Origin: Oncomelania hupensis
Lineage: Eukaryota > Mollusca > Gastropoda > Littorinimorpha > Pomatiopsidae
Assembly: GCA_036898135.1 (NCBI GenBank)
Contig: CM072517.1
Location: 61,779,960-61,843,959, forward strand
Direction of reading: 5' to 3'
DNA length: 64,000 nucleotides
Part shown: positions 23,202-35,089 of the stretch, one piece after another
How the letters are laid out: each line of letters begins with the position of its first letter
Numbering within the stretch: the first letter of the stretch is position 1
Position numbers and translations under genes: made by a program
The notes under the pieces: generated by a model
Told to the model about the DNA's origin: nothing
Databases searched by the model: none
The model's input: the letters and a program-made list of their open reading frames with translations, nothing else

Positions 23202-23759
23202 GTCAGTAGTAGTTCTAGCCGAAGCGAAGAGCGAGGCACATGGTACAACATGATTCTGTGGTCTCCGTTATTACGCAAAGGGTATTTGACAGCAGCAGTA
23301 GCAGTAATAGGATTTGGAGTAATTAGCAGAAGTAGAGTAGCTTTAAGGGTAATAATGACAAACATATGTGCACATAAGCCCAAGAAGTGCTAATTTGGAC
23401 AAAAACAAGACACAGTGCAAATTACATGTTCGAGCTAAACTCTTTTTCGGGCGGACGAAACACGAGATCAAGAAACAACAAAACTGTACTTCCCAACAGA
23501 ACTTCGAGAAAACCTTTGCGTGGTTTGACCTTGATAATATGTAAATTGACGTTGAATTTTTGTTGTCTGACCTTGCAGTCGTTGGATGCTACTTTAACAT
23601 TCATTTTGCGGGGTCTGACTTTGCATTACCTGACCTTGACCTTATGTTTCTCCTAGAAGCTGCCTAAATGTCTAGCCTAAAAATGGTTTTGTCGGACATT
23701 GGCGTTGTGGTTTTTTTAAACCTTGACCTGGGTTGTTTGACCTTGACCTTGTGTTGCAG
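23202..23759 (+). other. Putative intron rich in TGACCTT motifs
   Basis: Between the two candidate exons. From about 23515 it contains many TGACCTT / TTGACCTTGACCTT motifs (reverse complement AAGGTCA), the same motif clustered at 48390-49015. It ends in a TTGCAG acceptor at 23754-23759. Confidence 0.35.
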
Positions 23760-23837
23760 CGATGAACGGGCAGCCGCTGGCGTCGTGTTTCAAATTCACT
23801 TCCTGTATCGACGGCTTCACCATCCAGTACGAACTTC
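23760..23837 (+). CDS. Candidate exon, interrupted at its 3' side by inverted-repeat arm 1
   Basis: Acceptor TTGCAG then CG ATG AAC. The frame reads MNGQPLASCFKFTSC, then IDGFTIQYEL, with two further cysteines. It is in phase with the exon at 23053-23201. At 23838 the sequence becomes the arm shared with 63987-63996, so the exon appears cut by whatever created that arm. The frame runs on to a stop at 23903-23905, but those residues come from the repeat. The function is unknown. The coding call rests on splice signals, phase and composition only. Confidence 0.4.
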
Positions 23838-23930
23838 CGGCCATGCCGGTTGAGCCTGGAGAGCGAATCATCGGGAAAGCATGGTGCCCGTTAGTATTGG
23901 CATGATTGCGGGTCTAATTTACCGCTAATA
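23838..23930 (+). other. 5S-rRNA-like sequence at the outer tip of arm 1
   Basis: CGGCCATGCC at the tip, then GTTGAGCC, CGAATCATCGG, AAAGCA, GCCCGTTAGTATTGGCATGA and CGGGTC follow the order of the conserved 5S rRNA landmarks (5' TACGGCCATACC, GATCACCGAAGTTAAGCA, then the internal-control-region GTTAGTA...TTGGATG and CGCCTGG). It is too diverged to be a functional 5S gene. A 5S-derived SINE head (SINE3 type) is the likely class. Confidence 0.45.
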
Positions 23931-26074
23931 ATCCCTATCCACTCACTCACGCCACTACAGCCTGCTCAGTGCAGATTTATGTTTGTTTAAACCCTCTGTG
24001 AGTGCGTGTCTCACCTCAGCCTTTTGTCCATGAGGTCTTACCTCTGCCTGCAATCAACTTTTTTTTAATAACAGTACCACCTCAACTGGGACGACACGGG
24101 AGCATAATTATCTTTATCCTTACCTGCCATCTGTACCTTCACCAATATCTGTGATGCACAAGTATGTCTTCAGTGATGGAGTGTGCCTAGTTTATAGATT
24201 AAGACCAGCGTCCCAGGTCTGCCATTTTATCATAGTTATTATTTTGTATTCTTATTTATTATATTTAGCTATTATATTTTATCATTATCTATATACTATA
24301 TTTATCTAATACCTTTAGCTGTTGTTTTTTTCATTATCTATTATCTTTACTCATTGCCTTTTGCTATTGTATCATTATCTTCTTGTTTTTATCATTATCT
24401 TTTAACAGTGTCTATTTATTTCTAGCTATTATCGTTTATTATTCTCTATAGCTATTATCTTTTAGTAGTATCTGTTATCTTTAGCTGGTACCTTTGTCAT
24501 TGTCTGTTTGACAGAATCATGACGCGAGTGGTGGAGTGCGCCATTTTTTATGAAGAGGAATGTCCGATGTCGGCTTCCTTGAAAACGTCTCTCACCTCAG
24601 CTTACTCAAACCTCTTGCTTGCTGGGTGCCCTGGTAACACTGTTTCTCTGTACTGCTGGATTGTTTGTTAGTTTGTTGTTATTGTTGTTGTTGTTGGTTA
24701 TATGTGTGGCGAATTGGGAGGCGACTAGTCAGGCTTGGGAGAGATTGTCCCCCTTGAGGCTGCCGGAGAGAGTTTGTTTCTTTGTGGTCAGTCTCGTGGC
24801 TCGTGCTGTGCAGAATCCTTGGGTATGTGCTTGAACCCTTGAATTATGCAAGACAAGGAGACACGACATATGTTCTGCCCAGCCTGCTCCTTCGTCTTCT
24901 GCTGTTGGGGGTGAACAGGGCTAAATTGTTGGCTGGCATTCTACGCAGGTTTGTGGCAGTAACCTGCAGAGAGTGTGGTGGCACTAATATCCCGCAATTC
25001 GGTGTGCTCTCAATACAGTTCCCGCCTTGCATGGCAACTGATTATTATGTCCCTCTTAGGCACGATGAAGCAACATTACGACAAAGCTTGCTGCGTCCGA
25101 TTTTGTACTCAGGACTTTGACGTGGCGTATAGGTATGCACACTTAAATTAGATTATCCCACATATAAGGCATTGTATATACATAGAAATCATTATATCCA
25201 TTGAATGTTATTTATAGCATTTTCACTCATACGGCTCTTATAGGGCCGTGTTCTTATGGTAGTGACCGAGAGTCGGGAGTCAAATACTCCTATCGGCACG
25301 TATGATTTGTAGGTCGGAAGATTGATTAAAATTTGATGAATTGTTTTGGTTGGCAATCGGTTTTGGTTATTTTATTGTCTGGGTTGGGTTTGTACCTTGT
25401 CCTCTGCATTCCTTGCAGCCCGATGTCCTGCTAACGATGTCCTTCTGAGTCTGTTTGGCTGGATGACTTAGTCGTTTAGTTCATTCGTTTATTGGTGGGT
25501 TGGTTGGGTATGTTTGTTTGGTTGGTTGATTTGGACGTCTGGTAAATTCATGTATTGGTTGGTTGGATGGCTATGTTCATTTCCTCAATATTATTATAAT
25601 GAGTGGAGACGTTGGTTTAATTCCCTGTGCATGATACGAGTGGTTCCGCCAGTCAAGCGAAATTTTCTGTAGAATTGTTGTGCGGATATGTGTATCCTGG
25701 TGGAGAAAAGAGCTGGAAGAAACTGGTGTAGTTTTTTGTGGCGGTATGTGGATGTTGAAAGAGTAGTTGAAAGTATGGCGATCGTTTATCATTGTTATAA
25801 CAAATGTGGTAGTACTGGCTATCTTGTGGTTTTATGCATTATTTGTATTTGTTTTTAAAACATTTTCTATTTTCTGAGCTGCAGTATGCTCCATTCTCCA
25901 TTGTGAGTAATAAAGATTGTTGATTTGACTTGACTTGTCGCTGGCTGTTGGATTGGGTAGTTAGTTGAGTAGCTGGTTGATTGACTTAAGGTGTTGGTTA
26001 GCTGTGGAAGTAATTGGAAGTGTGACTGCCTACTTCACTTCTTATGTCATTAGGACAACCAAACTTTCAGAGCA

Positions 26075-26150
26075 GAAGGGTGTGTGGATGTGTGTGTGTG
26101 TGTGTGTGTTGGTGTGTGTGTTGGTGTGTGTGTTTGTGTGTTGTTTGCCT
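26075..26150. repeat. (GT)n-rich tract in arm 1
   Basis: A GTGTGT-rich stretch with TTG interruptions. The matching site in arm 2 (39235-39455) is a longer CA/CATC-rich tract, so this tract is longer in arm 2. Confidence 0.85.
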
Positions 26151-26261
26151 GTCGGTGTCTCAGTACAGGCATCTGTGTGTGGCTGTGTGAGCAATTACTA
26201 TTATAAAGAGGAGCTTCACCCTCAAGTGTTTGTTTTGCAGATCAATATGGCTACCAGGCCC

Positions 26262-26283
26262 GCACTCAAAGTGGAGGTACCTC
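26262..26283 (+). repeat. Single-copy ancestor site of the arm-2 18-bp minisatellite
   Basis: CACTCAAAGTGGAGGTACCT occurs once here. At the corresponding position in arm 2 the same motif is tandemly amplified about 14-fold (38852-39113). Confidence 0.8.
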
Positions 26284-28029
26284 AAAGTTTCTGATAATAA
26301 TTAAACATAAATGAATTAATTTTATAAGTAAAACAAATCAACTAAATAAATATATAAAATAAATGTACACATTAATAATCAACTAAATAAAAACTTAAAA
26401 TTAATTGATTAATTACAATTAAGTAAAATCAAATAAAAAATAAATAATTATTTAAACAATGTATGATTTAATGTCCAGATGGAGACACGGCTTTCAAAAT
26501 AATTTTATTTACATATATATTGTAAACGACAAGAACAACAGCAATCTAAAAAGAGTTCCTTTACAGCGTGACATGTACATGTCCAATATGAATTTTTATA
26601 AATTTAAAAATGTGTTTTAATATTTAATTACTGTATTTTCTTCTTCCATGCATTTATTTATTTTATTTTATTTTGTTTTGATTCTAGCAAGTTCCATGGC
26701 CACATTTTCGACTTTGCTACTGTCATCGGTCCTCCTCTTGGGTCGTCTGTAAAGGGGCATCACCGTACAAGGCAAACGATGTGTTTCTCTCTTGGCCAAA
26801 GACGTCAGATCTCCTTAGTCCAGGCGCACAAATTAGAGCAGATCAGTGTAGGGTAGAGTTAAATAGTTTGAATCGGATTAGATCAGGTCATATCACACCA
26901 ACTTACGTTTGATTTGATTTGATGTGAGTAGCTCAGACCAGACTAGATTAATTTTCAGTAAAAGGCCTTTCATACGTGGACATGTTTCGTCATGTTTCGT
27001 GGCAGGCAAAGGACATGCTTTTCGCGGACCCCCCACATTACTAGATTTGAACTCATTTTCAATCTTGCACGCAAACCTTTACCTCGATATGATAATTCTT
27101 ATTTTATTTTGCGCACTACTGAAGGTGTGTCCGCGGTAACCAATCAAAATGCTCAGATGCCAAACGTCCCCATGCAACAGCCAATGAAAAACAATGCCAG
27201 TTTCCTTTGCGAATTCAGTCGGTCTATTTACTCTTTTGACTCCTCCTTTCCTTGAGATAATTGTTGCTGTAGTATTTGTGAATTAATGACCGTTTGGGAA
27301 TAAAACACAGCTGTTTTAACGCGTTACAAGAACAACGGTAACAGCTGCTGCTACTGCAGCTGGCTTGCGTTTTTATATCAAAACCAACGGATGCCATATT
27401 GCAACTATGCAGCTTTCCCTCCCATACGGCTTTGCGAATTGCAAAGGTCAATGTCACATTGCGTGCAACGCATTGCTTCGTCTGAACACAACAGACAAGC
27501 AAAGCACTGCCTGCAATGCTTGCTAGGCCTATTTTTGCCTGCTACGAAACATGTTCATGTCTGAAATTAAGACAGGGCACATTAGATTAGATCATAGTTT
27601 TGTTATTTTAAACTATATATTTATGACAAATAAAAAACATTTGATTGTTGCTTAGTTTCAAAATCTTTCTCCGTTTTGTTTGATTGATTAGTGTGCTGTG
27701 AACAGTTGCTGATTGTTTTCCAATATATTTCTCCTTTGCATTCTTATAGGCCTACATTAAATTCCAATGTTTTCTCAAAAATGTTTGTGACCCTACAAAG
27801 TATGACAGTGTATTTCAACGTCCGCACATTCCAACTATACTATGCATTCATGTTATTATGTTTTGTTGATGTTGTGTACAGAATAAAAATTGTAGGTATA
27901 ATTTTTTTATGCACCTGCAACAGACTTCAAAACTATTTTTGTTAAGTTTTGAAGCATGAAGTTGCAACAAAATAAAAACACAAACGCCTATAAAGTCAAA
28001 ACACATACACGTGGGAGATCAGACACGCA

Positions 28030-28043
28030 CTCTCTCTCTCCCC

Positions 28044-28083
<40 letters not shown>
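28030..28083. repeat. (CT)n-(CA)n compound microsatellite
   Basis: CT repeat followed by CA repeat, immediately left of the MITE-like element at 28089. Confidence 0.9.
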
Positions 28084-28088
28084 ACCGT

Positions 28089-28332
28089 GTAGAAATGCCG
28101 TTGTGATGACTTTCATAAAACTCTACATACGTTACTTTGACATTTTTACAAATGTGTCCATTTTTGAAGCTATCCCTAACCCTAACTCTAACCCTTTCCC
28201 TAACCCCAACCCTTTACCTAACCCTAAGCCTAACACAGCCCTAACCCTAGCGGAACACTGTTTTGACGTCAAAATAACGGGGCCGTCAAAAGAAAGAGGT
28301 TCAAGTGTATGTCAGAATAACGGCGTTTCTAC
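28089..28332. mobile_element. MITE-like element with 14-bp terminal inverted repeats
   Basis: Left end GTAGAAATGCCGTT (28089-28102) and right end AACGGCGTTTCTAC (28319-28332) are inverted repeats with one mismatch. The 244-bp interior has no ORF. It is absent from the equivalent place in arm 2, where CA/GT and GA repeats run on directly, so it inserted after the arms formed or was lost from arm 2. A TA dinucleotide just inside each end could represent the target. The superfamily was not assigned. Confidence 0.65.
28172..28252. repeat. Degenerate telomere-like CCCTAA repeats inside the MITE
   Basis: About 12 variants of CCCTAA / CCCTAACT / CCCTTTACC, complementary to the TTAGGG repeat widely found in animal telomeres. 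They lie wholly inside the MITE-like element. Confidence 0.8.
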
Positions 28333-29294
28333 CTAGCCACACACCCTGTCACGGCCACACACACGCACACACATACAGGACCGTCTGCACAAGATTTAAA
28401 TCTACTTTTTGTTATACTGTTTTTTTAGTGTGTTGGAAACAGCGAATAGATCTATCAAAACCAATGCCGAAGTTTTGAAGAATGAAGTTGTTCAAAACTA
28501 GGAGTCAAACTTTTAAGCAAGTGATAACCTCTTTGCATTTTTTCATTGACTCAGTTGATAAATATTTTGCTGTTAACTGCTTGCATTTGTAAGCGTGACC
28601 ATGTATATTTAATAAAGGGATCCACTTTGACCACAACCCTTTGACATACCCGTTTAACTACCCTTCAACACATCCGTGTAACATTCATAGTGAATGTTGC
28701 CCCACTGAAAACATTTTGCTTGCGACCCAAAACAACGTTTTTTGAAAGGATAGTTGTTGTTTTTTTAAATCAATAAATTGCGTAGGTTTTGCACCTATGA
28801 AGAGCAACCGCTAGCTACCTTTCTACAAATATCATCTAGTAGATCGTGGAGCGTATTGGTGTACCGTTAAACAGGGGAAAGCACTCCCTATCAGAACAGA
28901 ACCGTAAAATTCAAAATTTAGCGGTTGGTTTGAACTAAGAAAGCCAACTTTATCATTGTTGGATGTAATAGCAATGGGAATGTTAGGCTAAGCTCATTAT
29001 TTGCCAAATGTAAGCAAAGCGCTCGAATTGGGTCACTTTAAAAGAAATTCCTGTTTTTATACAAACATATCGCAAATGTGCATCATGCGTGCTTTAACCA
29101 CAATAAACTGCTGTGTTTTGTTCTACGTGCCAGGTTTTCGCCGTGTTTGTGTGTGTGTGTGTGCGTGTGTGTGAGGGTGTGGGTGTGTGAGTGTGTTTGT
29201 GCCTGTTTCCATCGATCCATGAAAACAACACATGGAACAGTGTTAGACCTATTGTCCTTTTACTAACGCCTTTATTCTCTTAAAATTGTTGAAG

Positions 29295-29674
29295 TCGAAA
29301 TCAGATTGAGGGCGGGGGAGAGAGACTTGGCTTTGGCTTTGACATTTTATTGAATAAACAACCCCTTCATTTCAAATTGGGAAAGTGGGGAGGGGATGCA
29401 TGGAAATATCAGGTCTCACAATATTTTACAAATACATACGCAATATCGCCAAAAGCAAAACGATCAACTGGAACAAGAAAGTTGCTAATTAACTTAGATC
29501 TAGAGTCTTTGAGTGATCACACGCAAAGTCTTCCAATCTCTATGGTTGATTATTTAACATCATCTTATCATTTTCTTTTCTTAGCAAGTGTTTCACCAAC
29601 TAGAATTCACATCGAGTTTAAACGTCCTACGTATGTGTGTAACATTAACAAACTGTTACGTGAAAGCAAACATT
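29295..29674. other. No gene seen; start of spacer between the arms
   Basis: AT-rich sequence after the arm boundary at 29294. A 108-residue open frame at 29350-29676 on the plus strand shows no domain, splice border or conservation that I can identify. Confidence 0.4.
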
Positions 29675-32190
29675 AATAATAATATAATAATAATGGACAT
29701 TTATATAGCGCTATTACTTGTCTTTTTATAGACAAGCGCATAGCGCTTTACATGAAAGAAAAGAAACAAACATGAAACAACTTACAATATTGCATTAGAA
29801 ATTATACAATGAGAAAAATTAAAATAAAATAAAACCAAACACACAACATCACACAAAATACATAAAGTTAACTTTCTGCAAACAAGTCATCACAATCACA
29901 GCAAATCCACAAGCATAGCCAAAAGCAGAACAAATATGAGCTGCGGCTAGGGTCTATAGAATGAAGGATTTAGTCAGGATAGTAGAGTTTGAAGAGGTGA
30001 GATTTTAGAGCTTTCTTGAATGAGGGTGTGGTCTGCTTGTGTCTGATGTTGGCTGGAAGAGTGTTCCATTGTCTGGGTGCACAATAGGTGAATGCCCGTT
30101 CTCCGTACATTTTGGTGTTGGTTTTTTGAATGCAGAGTGTGCGAGAGTCAGAAGAAGAGCGAAGAGTGCGAGAAGGGACATAGACTGACAGCAGATCTGA
30201 CAGATATGAAGGGCAGGTTCCAGAGAAGAAATTGTGGCACAGTACGGACAGTTTGTATTTAATGCGGGCCTCTATGGGTAGCCAATGAAGCTTACGGAGT
30301 AGTGGAGTGATGTGATCGCGCTTTTTTGCCCTAAAGACTAGCCTAGCAGCACAATTCTGGACTTTTTGAAGTTTGTCTATGAGATGACTCGGGCAGGAAG
30401 CCAGTAGGGCATTACAATAGTCTAGCCTAGACAAGACTAAAGCACAGACTAAGGTGATGGTTGCTTGAAGGGTTAAGTAGCAGCGAATGGAGCTGATCTG
30501 ACGCAAGGCAGCATATGCTGATTTACAAACTTGTGCAATATGGAAATCAAGCGTCATGTCACTCGACATAAAAAAGCCTAGATTTCTAGCCGACTGAGAG
30601 AAAGAGATTTTATGCTCTCCTACACTTACAGAGGTAGGCAAGGTGCAAGCTAAGGCAGTTCTGGTCTTTTTGAACAGGAGAACCTCTGTTTTATCATCAT
30701 TGAGCTTTAACTTGTTTTGTTTCATCCAGGATCGGACATTAGAAATGCAATTCTGTACAGTCTGGACATTGGTATCGATTTGTACCGGAAGACTTGATTT
30801 TAAAAGCTGAGTATCGTCAGCAAAAGCTTCAACAGTTACATCGTGTTTTTGAATCAGTTCGAGCAAAGGCTTTGTGTCCAAGAACTGACCCCTGCGGCAC
30901 ACCATAGGTCACATTTTCCTTCTTTGAGAGCACGTCAGCAATGCTGACAGTTTGCGTACGACCTTGGAGGTATGACTTGAACCAGGCCAAGGCATTCCCT
31001 GAAACTCCAAACTGCGACTCGAGAGTTTCGAACAGAATATTGTGGTCTACAGTGTCAAAGGCAGCCGATAGATCAAGAAGTGTTAGAAGAGATAAGTTGC
31101 CTTTGTCCAGAGCAAGCAGAATGTCACCTGTGATTTTGAGTAATGCTGTCTCGGTGCTATGAGAGGTGCGACAGGCTGACTGATGGGGACTGAGAAGAGA
31201 GTTGCTTTGCAAGTATGAGAGTAACTGCTTCAGTACCAACTTTTCTGTAACCTTGGACAAAAATGATAGATTAGATACGGGTCTGTAGTTTTTTAGTTCA
31301 TTCTGATTTAGGCTGGGCTTTTTTAGCAGTGGCTTAACAACTGCCGTCTTGAAAGGTGCAGGAACAGTAGCGGTGGACAGAGACTCATTGACAATGTGTG
31401 TTATTGTTGGGAGAAGAGGGTGAAGGCAGTCGAGGAGGAGAGAAGTGGGAATGGGATCAAGAGAACAAGTGGTTGGTTTAGATTTTTGTATGACCTCCCT
31501 GACTTCATTAACAGAAACTGGTTCAAAATGGTCAAACCGTACATAATTCAAAACAGTTGGCGATGCATCTACATTTGTCTGCACACCAGCATCGTGATCA
31601 AGTTCATAGCGTATATCAGCGACTTTCTTGGTGAAAAAGTGACAAAAAACATCTGGTAAGTCACAAGGTGGGTGAGTGGTAGGTAAAGCGCTACTTTTTT
31701 CCTTGCCTCTGAGGCGGTCACAGACCGAGAAGAGTTGCTTGCTAGTCTCACTGTTGGCCACTCGACCACTAAAGAAAGCAGACTTGGCCCTATGGACAAT
31801 TTGCGTTACTCGTCGCTTGGCAGCAGTGTAAATTTGTTTGCCCACTGTGAGACCACTCTTCAACCATCTCCTCTCAGCCTGACGACGCTGCCTCTTGGCT
31901 TCACTGAGCTCATCCTCGACAGCACTGTACCATGGTTCTGACTTACCTACCCTAACCTTACACCTGTAGATAGGGGCATGCCTATCTAGTGCGTCCCTCA
32001 GTGTGGCCTCCAGCTGTTCCACAGAGGAACACAAAGCCGGACTCACTACCTCACCGAGGTCGCGCTTTAAGGCTTCGCGATCTACATCTCGCAACTTGCG
32101 AACATCTCTGTAATGGGGAGAGGGCAAGGGGATAGCAACATTGAGGTCACTAACCACAGTATACTGCGCTCTTATCTTCATTCTCTTCTT
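29675..32190 (-). mobile_element. L2/CR1-group LINE, 5'-truncated, with TAA-type tail
   Basis: The 3' end on the minus strand is the simple TAA/ATA repeat at about 29675-29694, preceded by the TATAGCGC-type motif at 29700-29715. About 275 bases of 3' UTR precede the RT remnant. The 5' end is truncated near 32190, within the region just before the RT domain, so no endonuclease domain is left. Confidence 0.8.
29970..32181 (-). pseudogene. L2-like reverse transcriptase, frameshifted
   Basis: Two overlapping frames carry one RT. Frame 1 (32181-30829, 450 residues) holds the pre-RT linker, then KNYRPVSNLSFLSKVTEK, SHSTETALLKI, LLDLSAAFDTVDH and YGVPQGSVLG. Frame 2 (30905-29970, 311 residues) resumes at KPLLELIQKHD with FADDTQLL, NKLKLNDDKTEVL and the C-terminal LHWLPIEARIKYK segment. 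About seven residues normally found after PQGSVLG (the LLF-type motif) are missing, so a small deletion near 30880-30890 caused the frameshift. Otherwise the coding sequence is fairly clean, which points to moderate age. Confidence 0.88.
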
Positions 32191-32467
32191 TAAAGGAACA
32201 CAGTTTATCTACATTGTATTTATCGCGACATACACATGTTTTGTCAGTTAAAAACGATCTGAATGACCCTTTACAGACAAACAGACTTGGCGTTAGGCAC
32301 GATCACTTTGCTTATATGTTCATTTCACACATTCGCTCCTTCATTCTTTATGGAATAATAACGTAGAAAATACAAAATAGCAAGCATTATGTAATCAAAA
32401 ACTGGGTTTTTCAGATTAAGGAGAATGTTATGTAAAGCTGATTACCATGCAAGCATTCACACTATTT

Positions 32468-32710
32468 TTAATCACCATTCAATCCTCTTTCGTTCCTTCT
32501 TCTGTAAACTTTATACAAATAACGAGACAATTCCATTATAGATAATTCATCGCCCGCCGACATCACAACTGATGCATCATGGTTGTCTTCTTGGATCAGC
32601 GTTTTCAGTATTTGGACATCGTCTCTGAGTTCATCGTAGGCATTACATTCAAATAAAATATGAATCTCATCTTCGGGACGCTCCTCGCACACAGGACAGA
32701 AGAACTGCGG
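32468..32710 (-). pseudogene. C-terminal zinc-binding fragment of a LINE polyprotein
   Basis: The minus strand reads FFCPVCEERPEDEIHILFE, then CNAYDELRDD and a helical tail to a stop at 32468. CPVC...EDE.H.LFEC..Y.ELR is the pattern seen at the end of many invertebrate LINE polyproteins. No RT domain adjoins it. Upstream (32720-32800) is a GT/GA-rich simple repeat. Confidence 0.6.
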
Positions 32711-32803
32711 GGGGAGAGAGAGAGAAAGAGAGAGGGCGCAAAAGGTGGTGGTGGTGGTAGTGGGGGGGAAGGGAAGAAAACAATAACTTATAAAATGTCT
32801 CAT

Positions 32804-34912
32804 TCACGTAAACAGATGCCTGTTGTCTGTAATGAACCTTTGTTTAGCAAGGACCAGTTGTGTTCGAACAACAAAGAGACGCCTGAAATTCAAAGCTTAG
32901 CGGCCTGTGTGAGCAACGATTACCCACTAGGTCATATTTTACTGTGTGTGCTAGCCACTAAATCTACCAACTCGCATTCATCTCGTATTTAAGTCAGACT
33001 CACTCGAAACAGTAACACGATTTTATTTGCTTCCAAAGGGGGACAAGAGAGTACAGCATCTTTTGTTGTTGTATCACATTTTATTCATCAGATTAACATA
33101 AGTTGTACTGATAAGTACACCATCAGCCCAAGTCCGAACTACAAGCCAAACAAACTGACTGTTTAGGTGAAATCTGTCGAAACATAAACACTTATGTCAA
33201 AAAACGTAACAAGACGTAGAATATATGAAGATAACATCAGATTATACATGCCAAAATAAACATGTCATACACTGCATGAAACTAATTTCTTCAAACCAAG
33301 CATAACTCCAAAAAATGCTCACATGAGCGGACGGCATAAAAACTCCAACATAGACCACACAAGCGTGTTCTCCAAAAATAAACGTTTACCTATGCATCTT
33401 TCTTAAACAGAATTTTAGAGAACATTACTCTACTAAGATTACAGTTGACTAAGTAAGGCAAAAACTTAAAGTGCAGTGTAAATCTAGCCTCTTGTTACAT
33501 CATCTGTGTTGTATTGCTCTGCCCTGTCCAACTGTCCTGATACTAAAGAATTAACTGGACCTTAAGCAATGTACAAACAAACAAACAAACAAACAAACTG
33601 TGGAGCGGACTATAAGACAACAACAAGCGTTAAAGAAAAGAAAAAAAAAGTAATCATACAAAAACAACAAAGAAAACCAAACCAAAGGAAACAATAACAT
33701 ATTTACAAATTGAACTGAATTTGACAATAATTATGATTATGCAAAGCAGTGTTAAATTTTCACAAGTTCCCTTTTGTTCAATTGACAACCAACGCTCTTT
33801 AGCCCACTAATCACTATTCAATGGGGGATATTAATTTATGAATACAATTTAGCATTCTGGCATGCTGCAATAGTTTTGTTTTATGATTCAGTCACCAACA
33901 GCACAAACTTGAATATCATAAAAAGGCCTCATGTTTGTATGAAATAAATAAATAAATAAATAAAATAAGTAGAAATGAACTGTTTTAATTCACCATTTCC
34001 ATGGAAATTGTAAGCTCTATATCACAATGTTGACGAAAAACAAATGTGCAAAAATACCAGCATTATTGCAGGGAGTCATTTTCCTACACATTACACAGTA
34101 ATTTTGTTGACAAATATATTCGGGATTCATCAGAAACACGCCGATACAGTCAAGCAATATCGTCTGTAATTACATGTTGCTATGTGGTCTGTTTACCTCC
34201 CTTGACCTGCTCCGCCACGCAGCCGCTTGTTGTCGCCGTGGTGTCGCTGACGTCACTCGTTTCGCATAGAATCGTGTTATGATTCTTTTTGTAGTATACC
34301 CATATTCTTTGGTATAACTTACAGGTGGAAATGGCAATAACATTTTCTGTTCTGTTTTCAATACACAATAGGTACAGATAAATTAAAAACAGGCATCATG
34401 GGTCTCCAATTCCTCAGTACCAGCATAGTGAGGACGTTGTCCGTCTTATTTCTTTCGCTGCTAGTTAACCTGTAGTCCTGTTATCAAGAAAGCCCGGTAC
34501 CAATCAACAGATTGGTGTGCTGAGGATGTCGGATGTTTGTTTTGTTTTGTTGTTTTTTTTTTCTCCCAGTTTGAATGTCATCCATCCAAGTGGCCAAGAA
34601 CTAGCCGGGCTGGTTTGTGCGTAATCTTGGCAGAGTGTCGCGTACCCAGGCCACTCTTTTGATAGGCTCGGTTAGATTTACTCAAGTACTAAAAGACCCA
34701 ATTCAGTGAAGATCAATAACGATCGTGTCATGAACACTCTTATCTATCAATATCATTGACTATAATTTACACATCGATGTTGGATGCGTAATACTAGAAG
34801 CACCAGCATCGCGCTCTTTCCACAGTAAAACAGTGCGAAAATCAATAATCAAGGTCAGTGAAGGTCAACGAAGGTGACGTAAATGACTACTTGTTACACA
34901 ACGTATGAGTAC
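32804..34912. other. No gene seen; AT-rich spacer
   Basis: Short simple repeats occur (ACAA near 33580; AATA near 33945) with a poly-T near 34550. No exon with both splice signals and coding bias was found. It may hold diverged introns of the transporter-like exon to its right. Confidence 0.35.
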
Positions 34913-35089
34913 CTATAATGACGTGGGTGAGGGCGGCGTTGGAGGCGTTGATTAACAGCACCAACCCCATGGCAGCCCCAGGAGGTCGATGATCACCACC
35001 GCCAGCAGGTTCTGACACACCCCTCCATTCAGCCCGTAGATCACAGCGTACGTCGCCAAAAACCAAAAATTGGTGTAGAACCTGTCCCA
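34913..35089 (-). pseudogene. Exon resembling monocarboxylate-transporter (MFS) TM helices, with frameshift
   Basis: On the minus strand an acceptor (CCCTTATAG, exon from 35089) and a donor (ATTATAG then GTACTC, after 34913) bound 177 bases. Frame 0 reads WDRFYTNFWFLATYAVIYGL, then NGGVCQNLLAVVIIDLLG. One base appears missing at about 34976-34980. After that shift the frame reads AMGLVLLINASNAALTH. The YGL.GG...LLAV...DLLG...GL.L..NA order fits helices 10-11 of SLC16-like carriers. With a frameshift and no neighbouring exons recognised, it is probably a gene fragment. A sequencing error in a live exon is the alternative. Confidence 0.5.

Larger units (their letters stand above)
23838..29294 (+). 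repeat. Arm 1 of a large imperfect inverted repeat
   Basis: The reverse complement of this segment is found in pieces across 36159-63996. Matched blocks, arm 1 with arm 2: 23838-24017 with 63996-63816; 24291-24400 with 61196-61067; 24500-25145 with 60842-59965; 25155-25560 with 43285-42873; 25565-26260 with 39980-39115; 26270-26460 with 38850-38655; 26485-28085 with 38495-36980; 28350-28535 with 36895-36720; 28965-29294 with 36450-36159. Block edges are by eye and good to about 10-20 bases. Identity looks like roughly 85-90%. No long conserved ORF runs through both arms. Confidence 0.88.

Noticed and set aside
28172..28252. Chromosome end or assembled telomere
   Set aside because: Only about 80 bases, degenerate, inside a MITE-like element with unique DNA on both sides.
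29078..29266. Cys/Val-rich short protein near the inner end of arm 1
   Set aside because: Generated by the GTGTGT repeat. The arm-2 counterpart (36187-36369) shows the same artefact on the other strand.
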